Source of the DNA: Purshia tridentata
Lineage: Eukaryota > Streptophyta > Magnoliopsida > Rosales > Rosaceae
NCBI GenBank assembly: GCA_003254885.1
Contig: QANT01003628.1
Location: 1-34,656 of the forward strand
DNA length: 34,656 bases
Direction of reading: 5' to 3'
A program made the translations under genes and the position numbers. Below, one piece after another: positions 1-16,930 of the stretch. The notes below the pieces were generated by a model that was not told the origin of the DNA, did not search any database, and saw nothing but the letters and a program-made list of their open reading frames with translations. Within the stretch, counting starts at the first letter, position 1. Every line of letters begins with the position of its first letter.

Positions 1-276
1 GGGTCACATATGACTATATGACATTCCATAAAAAAACTGCATCTTTAAAGTTGGATGAAAGACAAATTAAAAAAAAAAAAAAATTTGAAAACACTACTTC
101 TATTTAAAAAAAAATTCTACAAGAAGGATGGATGAGGTGTCCATCAAAATCAATCCTACAACCATAACTTACAAAATATTAATATAAATTTATTGCTCTT
201 TTAACCCCAATATTGTGCTTGCTACTATATCACATGTAAAAGCCTTTTCAATAAGAAAATTCATGTGCTGCTTCAG

Positions 277-2712
277 GAGATGGAAACATCTGGATGTGAG
301 GAGTTCAGTCCTAACAACCTGGCCGAGACCTTCAAATTACAAGGTATTTAAAGCTCATATGCCTTCGATTAGGTTTTCTATGATTTGCTGGTGAACTAAT
401 TTTACAATGTCAAATTTCAGTAAATTTGAGGAAGTGCGACTTAAAGCCCATTCATTTATATTTCTCTTTCTCTCTCTCTCTCTCTCTCTCCCCCTACTGT
501 TATAATGCCAATTTTCTTTTTTGTATATCCTTGGAAAAGACGAATTGCATTTCAATCAAGATCTATATGTTTTCCAACCTGGTCTTAGTGATAGGAAAGG
601 CATTGGTGAATATCTGCATCTTATATTATGCTTCATGAAATATGTCACTCTACATAGACAAGTACTGCAGTATCAAAATTCTGATAAATCTGAGCAGAGG
701 CTAATTCTTTAATGTGATTTTCTTTTTGTTAGGTAATAGGGCCATTCTATCAAAGCAGTACCTCAAGGCAATTGAGTTGTACGACTGTGCCATTGCACTT
801 TGTGAAAATAATGCTGTTTACCACTGTAACAGGTGCACTACCAACTTGTTCTTAAACTTGTGGTATTCATTAAAGTTTCAATTTTATACATTTTCTTGGT
901 TTTCGCACACGGAATGACTCAGAAAGATAACTGTTGTGATTAATCTGAAAGAAAATTCTCAATATATTCAGATTATATTCAATTCTGAAGAAATGGTACC
1001 TTAACATGTCAGTTTTCTTAGTGAACAGTGAGAAAATAATGTGAACTATATCCATAATCTAAGCTTGAAAGGAGTCTCGAGTTTTCATTTTCTTTTTAAG
1101 TTTCCCATTTTTCAATTGTTCAAAAAAAGTAAAATGTCATTGAAAAAATTGTCAAAGAAAGAACAGAGTTGCTTTCTCAAGACAATATGGACAAATTATT
1201 TTTCAAATGTTTGATGGTAAGTCGGTATTATTTTAGGTAGCACTCTGGTAACATGTTGACTCATTTTGTCTGGCTGCATCAAATTGCCACCCTTATTGTT
1301 TTCTTGAAACTGCAAACTTGTTTGAAACAACATCCACACCACACCCCACCCCCCTCCCCCCCCCCTTCTCTAAAAAAAAAAACTGCAAATTTTTATTGAT
1401 ATGTCTGAGATTCACATTCAGGGCAGCTGCTTACACTCACATACACAAATATACTGAAGCAATCGGAGATTGCCTTAAATCCATAGAAATTGACCCAAAT
1501 TACAGTAAGGCATACAGTCGGCTGGGATTAGCTTATTATGCACAAGGGAACTACAGGGATGCTATTGATAAAGGATTTAAGAAAGGTTAGTAAGAGAGAA
1601 TCTTTCTTAAGTACCTCTCCCAATGTCAAGCTAATATAGTATACTAAAAGAATGGGAAGCAGATTTATTATAAAAAAGGTATTGGTTAAAATTTTCATAC
1701 CTAATTGGGGGAATTTACTCATGCAGCCTTGCAATTGCACCCAAATAATGAAGATGTCAGAGAAAATATTCGGGTTGGTTTTGTGTGCCTTCGTCTTCAC
1801 TTTATTTCTTAAGATTTACTACTTTGACCACTTTGTTGTTTTGAAACCAATAGGTGGCTGAGCAGAAATTGGCAGAGGAGCAACAAAGAGCAGAACGTGG
1901 TGAGGTAATACATTGATCTTAAGATTATATCCTCATCTCTTAGAAGACAGGTCTATAATACTATGTCGTTGGTGACAATAGTTATCATGCTTCTTGCTGT
2001 TTGACTAATTTCTTTATCTTCCTTTCATCTGAACTGTCCTAAGAAGGCTTAAATGACATGATCCTTTTCTTGGGGGAGAAGGATATTATTTAGTAACTTC
2101 TTGTTTTTTAAGCATCAATTCTTATATTGAGTTTAGAAGAAAAAAAAGGAAGATGTCTTATTTTTGGAATCCATGTCAAGTAATGTATGTTCAGTAATTT
2201 AGTCCATGTCTTGAGGTCGGAAGTCACCTTTTGATATATTTTGCTAATTTATTTCATTCCATAAGATGTTTTATTACTTTTTAAGTAATTCTTTTTCCCC
2301 TCATCTTATACAGAACACAAGTTCGTTTTCGTTTAGCAGTAGCAGTAGCAGTAGTTCAGAAAACCATAACCAGTCTACGGGAGGGTCGGGAAGCCATGCT
2401 GCACCGCCCCCATTCGGTTCTATGCCATTTAATACAGGTGCTCTTCCTGCTGAGTTTGCAAATATGTTTATGAACATGGCTGCGAATGCATACCAAGGAC
2501 AACACTCTCCAGATAGCCAAGGGGATGATAGCAATTTCGGATCTGATGATGAACCGGGAATAAGGATTGGGGGTAACATCAATTTTAACTTTGGTGAGCA
2601 AGTGCCTGAGGATCTAACAGGAGCTTTGAGATCTGTGATGGAAATGTTTTCTGGGGCAGCATCCAATGGAAACTCACAGGATACCACGAATGAAAGACCA
2701 AGACCAAACTAA
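277..2712 (+). CDS. SGT-type TPR co-chaperone (3' part of gene)
   Basis: Small glutamine-rich TPR protein family, cytosolic co-chaperones that bind Hsp70/Hsp90 tails; closest remembered relative is Arabidopsis At4g08320. Six exons join in frame with GT-AG borders: 277-343, 733-832, 1422-1585, 1727-1773, 1854-1904, 2314-2712. The product runs from EMETSGCEEF through three TPR units: LAETFKLQGN to ALCENN, AVYHCNRAAAYTHIHKYTEA to IEIDPN, and YSKAYSRLGLAYYAQGNY to LQLHPN. An Arg/Glu/Gln linker (VAEQKLAEEQQRAERGE) follows, then a Ser-run and a Gly/Asn/Met-rich tail ending NERPRPN. The N-terminal dimerisation domain expected of the family is missing because its exons lie left of base 1; 1-276 reads as intron. 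No stop or frameshift is seen. The family call is secure; the client proteins are unknown. Confidence 0.93.
471..490. repeat. (TC)n microsatellite in SGT intron
   Basis: About ten uninterrupted TC units within the intron between exons 277-343 and 733-832. Likely length-polymorphic. Confidence 0.9.
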
Positions 2713-3245
2713 ACAATTGGAACATATGTTAGAGCTGTAAAAAAAATTCTCACAACCTTTTTGTATCTGTGCCTATTATCTGTCTCCTCTATATATATTT
2801 TCTTTCAGTTTTCTCCACTCATTGTTTATACCTTGAGAAATGAGACCCAAGTAGCCACACTTTTGTCAATTGATGACTAAAAGGGTAATTCGGGTACTTT
2901 GATATGAATTGTTTCACATGACATGTAAGAAAGAACTCCATCCATTTAAACTTTGGTTTGCCAACAATATATGTGATATTTTGAAGTAGTATTCTAAGTT
3001 GGAGGTATTTTTACAATATTCAATGCTTTATTTATTTCCTCTTACCATTTGAGCCTATAAATTTGCATGCCAATCAAAATTTACAATATCTATAAGAAAT
3101 ATCATATATATTTCTATTTCATTAAACGATTTTAATGACGTAATATAAACCAAGCTGCTCTATATCTCACCAAATTAACAACTAATTAGACTGTTGTAAC
3201 TGTGAATTTGAATTTGGATTTGGTGTCTTCTTCTACGGTTCTACT
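2713..3245. other. SGT 3' flank, no gene
   Basis: AT-rich sequence after the SGT stop codon. The first few hundred bases probably hold the 3' UTR. No ORF with protein-family resemblance and no clear RNA gene were seen. Confidence 0.6.
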
Positions 3246-3914
3246 TAGGGATAGGCATTTTCACTGTAAAATCACGGGACCGAACTAAACCATCCTTAAA
3301 AAAACAGTAAAAAATTGTGTTGACTTTTTTGTTCAAACACCGTTACAAGAAATGAACTAAATCGTCCTTAATAGGTGTAGGTGCCGGTTTTATACCTAAT
3401 AAAACCAAGTCGAACCAAACCGCACCCTAATTATAATTTTATAAATATATATATGGTTTATATATGATTTTAAATTAAAAAGTGACCAAAAACATTATTT
3501 ATGGTTTATTGTTTAATTTCTTTTGGACTTTTGATTGGATTGGAATTTGGAAAGTGAAAACTATTAATTATTAAACACTATTAAACATATTTGGAATTTG
3601 GAATTTGGACTTTGTATTAGTGTCTTATATGTACTTGTTATTTTTTTAGTTGTTAGTATTTTCTAATTTAGGCTAAAAAATTGCTCAAAAACATATTTAG
3701 ACTAAAAAAATGTTCAAAAACATATCGAATTATGTATAGACCTAATTGTTCACCTGTAATACCGAATCAAACCGTAACCATATAAGGTTTGATTTAGTTT
3801 GATTTTTCTCTAATTTTTACGGTACAATACACTGAACCACACCGTTTATGTATTTACGATACAGCGTATGATTTTACACACATACCACACTAAACCGCAC
3901 TCCGCCTGACTCTA
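3246..3914. mobile_element. Non-autonomous hAT-like element
   Basis: A 669-bp non-coding stretch begins TAGGGATAGGC and ends with the imperfect inverted copy GCCTGACTCTA (8 of 11 positions pair). It is flanked by an 8-bp direct repeat, GTTCTACT at 3238-3245 and GTTCTACC at 3915-3922, with one mismatch. Both ends carry clustered variants of a subterminal motif such as CGAACTAAACC, GAACCAAACCGC and CTAAACCGCAC. Short TIRs starting TAGGG, subterminal repeats and 8-bp duplications are typical of hAT elements. No transposase frame is present, so it would be non-autonomous. The ends were found by eye and the TIR is degenerate, so the exact family is uncertain. Confidence 0.6.
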
Positions 3915-3922
3915 GTTCTACC

Positions 3923-4497
3923 TATCAATTGACATAGCACTTGTCCTTGTCCCTATCCTCGTCTTTCATTTTATGCCACGCGGTTGGACCGATGTGTCTC
4001 TAGGCGACACAGTCAATCAATCAATATGAAATCTAACAACTTTTTTGTTTGTTTATTAAAAAGAAAAAAGAAAAAGAAAAAGAAAAAGAAAAGTAAAATC
4101 GAAGTAAAAGGGTCGGCATCTTCATCCGCAACCATTTGGGCCGCATGCACCACATCCCGCCTTGTTCATTACCCATTATTCTACGGCCCATATTCGCCCA
4201 ACCAACCCGCGCCTTCAATTAATAAAAAATAAAAAATATCAAAACATAATACAAAGTAAAACCTTCCACTCAGTCTGAGACTCCAACTTCCTTCTCCTCG
4301 ATCTCTCCGCCTCAGCTTCCTCTCTCTCTCTAGCTTCGCCAACCTCTCTCCCTCCTATTAAACGCCTCGTTTCGATCTCGTAAACTCCCCGTGATATTTT
4401 ACACGTCTTTAGTTTCCATTTCATTGCTTGCATTCTCGCAATGCTAATGATTTGAATTCGCTTCTGTGTTTCAGTTCGGTGCTTCGGTTTCAACAAG
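3923..4497 (+). promoter_or_regulatory. LACS gene promoter and leader region
   Basis: Region between the hAT-like element and the first LACS splice donor. It contains an A-rich AAAAAG-type repeat at about 4060-4094 and, from about 4260, a pyrimidine-rich stretch that looks like a 5' leader ending at the donor CAACAAG|GTATCT. No confident TATA box was recognised. Confidence 0.45.
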
Positions 4498-4939
4498 GTA
4501 TCTGCTTCTTAAACGTGTTTTTGATGCTTTTGCTTTCTGCGAGCTTTTGAATTCTGCTTCTATTCTATGTGTTACAATGTGCGTTTTTTCTGAAATTCTA
4601 AGTCGTTTCTGTTCGTTTCGCTGCTGTTGTGTTTGAGTTCATGACTTCTTTCTACTACTCTGTTTTCATGCTTGCTTGCTCATAAATAGACAATAATAAA
4701 TAAATAAGTGAAAAGTGAAAAAAAATGTGAGCTCACTGTTAAAGTCTAGAATAATTAATCAATATTATAATAATATATATCACCTGGACAAGAAGTTTGC
4801 CTTTGTTTTCAGACAATAAAGAATTTTTGTGTATCATTCATTTCATTCTGATTTCTAGTTGCTACTGTAATTGGTGGGAAATAATAGGATTTATTTTTAT
4901 TTAGTTAAATAAATTGACTGGATATTATTCCATTTTCAG
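4498..4939 (+). other. Predicted 5' UTR intron of LACS gene
   Basis: Donor AAG|GTATCTGC at 4498 and acceptor TTTTCAG at 4939 frame a T-rich intron in the leader, 45 bp upstream of the start codon at 4985. Inferred from splice-site quality only; cDNA would confirm it. Confidence 0.55.
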
Positions 4940-4984
4940 GGTTGAATTTAGCATATTCTCTTGGGAATAGACAGTGCTCGAAAG

Positions 4985-10424
<5,440 letters not shown>

Positions 10425-11720
10425 TTCTTCAGAAAACCCGGGCTTGTTATTTGGCGTGGAAGATCGCAATGAATCAAGGAACCCTGCCAGATTTAATGCA
10501 AGCCAAGGATTAGTGTTAGGAAAAAGTTCAGAAAGATAGACAAATTAAGCATGTCTAGAGTTTAAATGTACTAGCTACTCAAAAGTAATTAAAAAAAATG
10601 ATAACAATAGTTGTTTGATTTTATATATTAGCTTACTCAAGCGAAATGGTTAGCTTGCTTGTTCGAGTTATTTATTGATTTTTACAGCATGGAAACTAAG
10701 ACTTCCCAATCTTACCAATTTGTGAATGGATCAAGAATGACCAGAATTTACATACATATATACTTATGGGTTGAAGCTATGAGCCATAGTTCATATGCAA
10801 AATTTCTTTGGTCTTGTCTTGTCCTGTCCATACTTTGTTGCAAAATTTGGTTTTCAAAGAATTTGACACTTCGGAAAGCAACCATGAAAACGTATTGATG
10901 ATCCACTGATACATGTTGGAGTCGATATACAGTTTCCATAAATCTGAAATATTTCATTTCTTTTTCTCTGTATAAGAAAAAAGAAAAGAAAAGGGAGAGT
11001 TGAAAAGAGTTGTTTCTTGAGTTTGGAAAGTGATATTGGGATTTGAAATTGTGAATAGTACTAGACAATAAGGGGGCAAAGAGAAACTGAAAGTGAAGGG
11101 AGAGATGTTCATCATCCAACTCTGGTCCATTGATATGAACCAGATTGACTGGAGGCAACGAAACTAGAAGCAACCCCACTCCCGCCACCCATGTGCCCTT
11201 TACTTTGTTGTTTCCATCACCTTTATGCCCCTTTTAGGATGTTCCATTCACACCACACTCCACTTCACCTCTCTCTCTCTCTTTCTAACAAAGAGGATTA
11301 ACATAGACACCACGAGGCCTTCAAATGCCCACGAGGCCTATTCGAAGATGTGATGAAAACAAATCACACTACAGCCTCTAAGGGATACCCTAAAATCTAC
11401 AAGGCTACCAAGACTCATGACTCATACCCTAAACCCAAAAGGCTTTTAGCTATTTTGCATTCCTTATGTTTTAGTTACTTCCCATGCATGCCTTTATATT
11501 CTATAAAGTTTATCAAGTGGGAGTCGCACTTTTTGACTTCAACCCACATGCCAGTGGCCAATTCCATGTCCAAACTAAACTGTTCTCGATAGGGTTGGGC
11601 ACTTGCCTACTTGCTTTGGTTTATCAAATTCCAAGGGCATTGAAGTCTTCACTTTAGGAAATACATTTTATTTGACCCAAAAAATGAAGAAAGGAAATAC
11701 ACGTTTAAGAATTAAGATTA
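10425..11720. other. LACS 3' flank and gene-free spacer
   Basis: The LACS 3' UTR probably occupies the first few hundred bases. The rest is AT-rich spacer with a short CT run near 11270-11285 and a repeated CACGAGGCCT near 11310-11340. No gene was recognised on either strand. Confidence 0.55.
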
Positions 11721-12534
11721 GAATAATTTTTTCTATACCCCCAAACTACCAACAAACTTTTCTTAAGCCTTCACCCATTTAAGAACTCTCCCAAAACCCC
11801 CTGAAACTTATAATACCTTTTTTGCCTTTCTGACGCACTCTGACGTGCGTTGACACGCTCTGACGCAAACTGACAAGTGGGCTGACACGTACTCAAAAAT
11901 ACAGTTACACTAAAATTGAAACTGAATTTTAGAAATACAATTACATTAAAAAATAACTACAAATAATTATACTATTAATTTTTTAAAAGGAAAAAAAATT
12001 TGCAGACCCATAAAAAACTAAAAACCAGTTATATATACCTTGACTAAAAAAAGTTTACATATTCACTAAAAACAGTAACACCTTCATTAAACAAACAATT
12101 ACACTTTCACTAAATAAACAGTTACACCTTCACTGAAATACAGTTACACTGGGCGCGTGTCAGAGCACGCGTCAGAATACGTCAGAATGCGCGTCAGAAT
12201 GCGTCAGAAGGATAAAAAAGCTATTATAATTTTTAGGAGGGTTTGAAAGTTTCTAAAAGGTTTAGACAAATTTTTTAGGTAGTTAGAGAGTTTAAAGTTA
12301 TGGACTAAAATAAAAAAAAGAATAAAAAATGGTATTTTTGAAATTAAAATTAAAAACAAATAAAAAGGGTATAATTGAAATTCTAAAAAAGAAAAGTCAA
12401 CTTTAAATAGTTATAAGTTGACTAGAGGGTTTTGAAAAATGTTAAAGTGTATAATTGGGGGTTTTGGGAGAGTTTAATTTTGGGTGGAGGTTATGTCTAA
12501 TTAGGGGATTTATAAATATTTACATTTAAGATTA
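11712..12534. mobile_element. Non-autonomous Mutator-like element with 9-bp TSD
   Basis: A perfect 9-bp direct repeat TTAAGATTA (11712-11720 and 12526-12534) brackets 805 bp. The two ends are degenerate inverted repeats. The clearest shared block is ACTCTCCCAAAACCCC at 11785-11800 and its reverse complement at 12458-12473. A second inner pair, TTATAATACC...CTTCTGACGC and its inverted counterpart near 12200-12230, continues the symmetry. Inside each arm is an array of CTGACG-type units (11830-11890, and inverted at 12150-12212). The centre carries CAGTTACAC(C)TTCACT repeats. There is no coding capacity. A 9-bp duplication with long TIRs is the hallmark of Mutator-like elements, and no transposase is present. 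The TIR outer ends are poorly conserved, so the exact ends are an inference from the TSD. Confidence 0.7.
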
Positions 12535-13298
12535 ACCATAATCGACTGAACGCGGGCATCAATATCAGTTGACTCCATTTCTAAGCACTATAAATCTAGA
12601 ATGAATACTACACATTGTGCCTTGAAAAGTATGAAATATAGCAGACTGATATCAAGAAAAGAGGCAAAAATTTGTATGGTGGTCCAATATTATACAGTTT
12701 TAAGTACAATTCAGTCTAATCAAACAAACAAGTCTTAACAATATATTTTTAACGTTTATTGTAAGTTGAGAAAAATGGTTGGCCCTACTAGACCGACTAT
12801 TATGGAAGTCTAGAATCCGAACTTAATGCCCATTATTTGATGCCTATTCCTCCTTTCCTCTTTTTCGTCCAGGTTTATACAATTTTTCTATCATCTCAAC
12901 TAAATATTTTGTGTATCATCTTTTTAATTTAATAATATAAAATCTATATATGAGAAATTAATTTATATAAATTTTATCTTTATTAAAAAGTTGGTGCACA
13001 AAATACTAAGTTGAGATCAAATCTTTAACCTTAATCCTAAACCATTTCTCCAACATTCGTAATTGGATTATACATGTTTGATGACTCTTACACTTTGGAA
13101 CTTAGCCATGAGAAATGTTTACTTAGTGAATTCAACCAGTTATAGATGCCTTGAAACTCACAACAAGAGTCTCACAACACCTCTCAAAATTCCCAATAGT
13201 CTATACATGTCGATTCCTACATTTTATTATTATATTGGTCAAATTGATTTGTGGGCCAACCTCATGATCACCTCCGTCGATCCATATTTGTTTCCAAA
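12535..13298. other. Gene-free spacer upstream of Cys/His protein gene
   Basis: AT-rich, no convincing gene on either strand. It probably contains the promoter of the gene starting at 13476. Confidence 0.5.
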
Positions 13299-13306
13299 CT
13301 ATAAAT
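13299..13306 (+). promoter_or_regulatory. Putative TATA box
   Basis: CTATAAAT about 170 bp upstream of the ATG at 13476. A TTC/TTTC pyrimidine-rich tract at about 13390-13440 lies between them, typical of plant 5' leaders. Confidence 0.5.
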
Positions 13307-13475
13307 GGCTTCCACCATACACACATACCATGTGTATTCTCTGAGACACGAACTCAACACTCTTTCTTTCCACGGTCACAAAAGTTTTCACTTACACTTT
13401 CACTTTCACTTTCTTCTTTCTTCTTTCTTCTTTCTTCTTCAACCCTCACCTTTTCTCAAATCTCAATTCCATAAC

Positions 13476-15558
13476 ATGAATGGCAAAAATGGGTACAGAG
13501 AAGACAGCTCCTACTGCTATTTCCACCCCAAAGAGGTGGTTGTTGGGGTCTGCTCACTCTGTTTGACTGAGAGGCTTCTAATCTTGGCTGCAAAAAAAGG
13601 CCACCACAAGCACCACCACCACCACCACCATGCCTCAGCTTCCAGCAGAGGCAGTACTCATAGAAGTAGTCAAAGTGGCATTCCCAAGATCTTTGCTTTC
13701 AGCTCTTTTCTCAATCGGCTTGAATTCCCACACTGGAAACCTGCAGATAATCACAGCGTGGATCAAGATGCTTCCACCAGCCAAGAAGGTAATGTTTTCA
13801 TATGGGTCTGTTTCAAATTTTCTTTTCTGCTTTTCTTTCTTTCAAAGTTGCAACTTTTAGTGGGCATGAGTTAATTGCTGGTGATATAAACAAGGTTAAG
13901 GAGTTGGATTTGTATGTGTCTGTTTGTGAGTGTGTGTTGGCTTGGTCTATGTTGCTTGCTTAATTAATTACTTTTTTGTGTAATAATGAAAAAATTATAG
14001 GTTCATACAAAACTATGTAATGGCAGATTGAAGATGCAGGAGTAACTTTAAAAAATAAAATCACATTGGTTGTTCAAGACCCATATAACAATATGAAAAA
14101 GAAAATCAGTTGTTAGATAGCATAATTATGATTTTAGGGACATACATACATGAAGAAGCATCTGTTTTTTTTTCCTCTTTGGGGGGGTGGTGGGGATTCG
14201 GTTTTGAAATTAATCATGGACCTTGTGATAATTACTACAAGGTCCGTGAATTATAATTCAAGAGTGGTTGACGGATTGTCTAATCAGTTTTACTTAGGTT
14301 TCATTAGAAAATAATTTATTTAGGAATTGTTTACTAAAAGGCTACATCCTACTGTACCAAGCTACATTTGTTTCTTTCTTTTTTGTTTTGGTTTAAAAGT
14401 AAATGAGGCATTTAATTATACTTCTTGCTTAAAGTAAATTATAGTTGTCTTTTTGAACTCTTGTGCATTTGCAATTGGTTATTCATTTCAAAATACGTAA
14501 AGGGCACTAATTAAACTCCTTCAAATCTATATTATTTATTAGAAAAAAAAAAAAAACCCTCTTTAGACAATGTTCTCCATGTATTTTTTTTCCAAATAAA
14601 TGTTTTATATATTAATCAAAGGGGGGTTTAGAAAAAGTTGCCAATTAATCAAAGGGTAGTGTGATAATTACATATTACCTTATTTCTTTAGATCTAACTT
14701 CCAATTGCTTTCCTCTCCTAATCAATCCTTTCTCTTTGCTTATACTCAACTCCCTCTCTCTCTCTCTCTCTCTCTCCATTCCAACTAACTAACAATAATA
14801 ATGAAACTATTAATTTTGGAAGGAATGAAAACAAAGTTGTTACATTTGATTGACATATTCCAATTGCAATGTACATTGAGCTCTACAACATTGTTGTTTT
14901 TTGTTTTAATGCAATAATGTAGTGTACAGGTTGCAAAAGAAAGTTGGAAGATAAAATTGATACAATTAGCATTTTACTTTAAGAAATACATTTGTTTTGA
15001 TTTGATCGTACAAATTTGGGAAATTAGAACATAGGAGGGAGCCATTAGGCCTTTTCTTGCATTTATTTTAATGCTGTAACTCACCACTTAATCATGTCCT
15101 AAGCATATATTATACAACTCTTAAGCATCAATCATATATATTATATGATATGCATGTGTATAATTCGAGGGGTTTGCACGTATTTTGATTATCTTTGTGC
15201 CCCCCATAACAACACATTGACTATACAAATGGGATTTTCAGACTCATTCATATCAATCAAGTTTGAAGAGAATGGAGTTGCCTCATGGGAGAAGAACAAA
15301 GTCTCTAAGGTGTCCCTAGATCATTGCAAAATGTCCTGGAATCACAACTTCAACAAGGAGACCAAGTGTGTGATAGAGCATGGGAAATCTCACACGCCGC
15401 TTAGGTGGCGGAAGAGGATTGGGCACCTGTTCCAGCTCATTAGATGGAAGAGGTCCAACAAGGGCAATGCATGCCATGTAAACAACAAGGTGGAAGGAGT
15501 CAAGGTAAGGAAGCAGGGTTGGATAAGAAGTCTGACAAAGAAGAGGACCATGGAATAA
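13476..15558 (+). CDS. Small plant protein with Cys/His motif and polyHis run
   Basis: Two exons, 13476-13788 and 15242-15558, join in phase 1 (donor GAAG|GTAATG, acceptor TTTTCAG|ACTC) to give 209 aa. The N-terminus has C14-x2-H17 and C26-x2-C29 (CYFHP...CSLCLTERL). This resembles the N-terminal Cys/His motif of the OCTOPUS/DUF740 group, but the protein is far shorter. Residues 43-52 hold nine histidines in ten positions (HHKHHHHHHH). The second exon starts DSFISIKFEENGVASW, a block I recall from uncharacterised plant proteins, and ends in a very basic stretch (RKQGWIRSLTKKRTME). No signal peptide or membrane segment is seen. Function unknown; metal binding or nuclear localisation would be guesses. 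The 1453-bp intron holds only repeats. The exon join is well supported by phase and by the continuous family-like sequence. Confidence 0.85.
14218..14245. repeat. Inverted repeat (hairpin) in intron
   Basis: GGACCTTGT at 14218-14226 pairs perfectly with ACAAGGTCC at 14237-14245 across a 10-base loop. Imperfect pairing continues for about ten bases outward on each side. Possibly a remnant of a small foldback element. Confidence 0.6.
14754..14776. repeat. (TC)n microsatellite in intron
   Basis: About eleven TC units inside the intron of the Cys/His protein gene. Confidence 0.85.
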
Positions 15559-16370
15559 AGGGGGTGTCATGTACAGAAAGTGACACAAGTTTTTTCCTCC
15601 ACCGTACTCATTTGTGGGTAGAAGCATAATAAAGTCATACATTATTGAAGGTGCTGTTGAGTCAAATTCTTCACTTTATCATTCCCTAAAAATGTGCTTT
15701 ATGTGCTTTCAAAATTCTTGGGCTTCCTTTTCTCTTTTGTTTTTCTTCGTTTCTTTAAACAGTACAGGCTGTAAAAGGGTTCTTGAAGTATGCTTGTTTG
15801 GATTCACATTGTTATCAAAGAAAATTGATTTGTAAACTTTGTGAGGCCTTCTACATGTTTGGTTCACAAAGTGGGAAACAATGGAGCAAAGGTCCCATTT
15901 GATGTGGTTTTGGAACTTGTCTAATACTTGTCTTGAATCTTGGTGCTGGAATATTTTGTTCCCTCTCATAAAGAAAATTAAAATGGAATTGTGAATCACC
16001 AATGTTTTAATAAATTAATTGTACAAGCAAAGGAAATAAAATAAAAAATTGTTATGAATTTGTTAACATGTTTTTATTAATGATGGAATTAAAAATGTTA
16101 TCGATGAGTCTCAGTTATTCTCTCTCCCCATGTGCAAGTCATCATCCATGTGATGTACTTGGCAAGAGTGATTAGGCCAAATTTGTTTACTTGTCTCCCT
16201 CGTCGGTCGCTCAAGCAAAGGGACCATTAATGGTTGCTTAGACTTGGGACCACGGTGTAGGCTTTGAAAAGCTTTCCTATGTGGTGTACGAAAATGACAA
16301 GACATGGATGTTCACCCAATTTCATTAATAACAACTAGAGGTATTAAATGGGTCGGATAAACATGACAAA
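15559..16370. other. Convergent 3' flank, no gene
   Basis: Spacer after the stop of the + strand gene, presumably including its 3' UTR. No recognisable gene or RNA. Confidence 0.5.
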
Positions 16371-16507
16371 AAGATAATAAATTTTTATTTTTATTTTTAT
16401 TTTTAATACAAGATAAGGGAGAGGATTTGAATTCAAATGTGTAAAGATGGAGTTTTTATCTTTGACCAATTAAACTAATTCTAATTCACCATGAAGATAA
16501 TAAATTT
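16371..16507 (-). mobile_element. SINE-like element with 14-bp TSD
   Basis: A perfect 14-bp direct repeat AAGATAATAAATTT (16371-16384 and 16494-16507) flanks 109 bp. Read on the - strand, the insert begins near GAATTAGTTTAATTGGTC, resembling a tRNA A box (TTAGCTCAATTGGT). It is followed about 35 bases later by TTTGAATTCAAATCC, resembling a degenerate B box. It ends in an A-rich AAAAATAAAAATAA tail. Pol III-like boxes, A-rich tail and long perfect target duplication fit a tRNA-derived SINE. The B box is imperfect and the family is not identified. Confidence 0.75.
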
Positions 16508-16930
16508 AAAGTGGATTTGATATGACACAACCTAGATTGATTTACATTGTGTCATACTAGACACATATATAATAGAGTAAATACGAAAAATTTTATAGTC
16601 TGGTTAAGTATAGTATACAAACACATTTTGTAACTCTTGAATTCTAATGGGTTCATTAATTTTTACCATGAAAGTGAATCTACTCCCAAATTCATGTTTA
16701 TCTTTGCCAAGTTTCCCCATGAGAAATGAGATTCTGAGAAGCTGTATATTCACAAGTGCATCAAATTTCAATATCAGGAGCTGTTAACAAATTTTACAAT
16801 GTCTGTCACTCTCAATGTGCTGACTACATCTGGTACTTGCACTCTTTTACTCTTTGTATAGTGTATACGACTACAAATTAATAAAATGCAAAAATAAATG
16901 GTGTAGCTGATTGAAAAATACAGTACATTT

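Noticed and set aside
2301..2687. 128-codon frame on the - strand
   Set aside because: Antisense shadow of the last SGT exon, whose + strand product is conserved.
4961..4984. Earlier LACS start giving GIDSARK before MVPAY
   Set aside because: The upstream codon is TTG, not ATG, and LACS8/9 proteins start at the residue matching MVPAY; 4985 is the first in-frame ATG.
10748..11188. 146-codon frame on the - strand after the LACS gene
   Set aside because: Low-complexity aromatic-rich translation, no domain, no splice context; looks like chance in the 3' flank.
11830..12212. CRISPR-like array of short repeats
   Set aside because: The CTGACG units are too short and variable, lack uniform spacers, are inverted in the two halves and sit in a plant transposon-like element.
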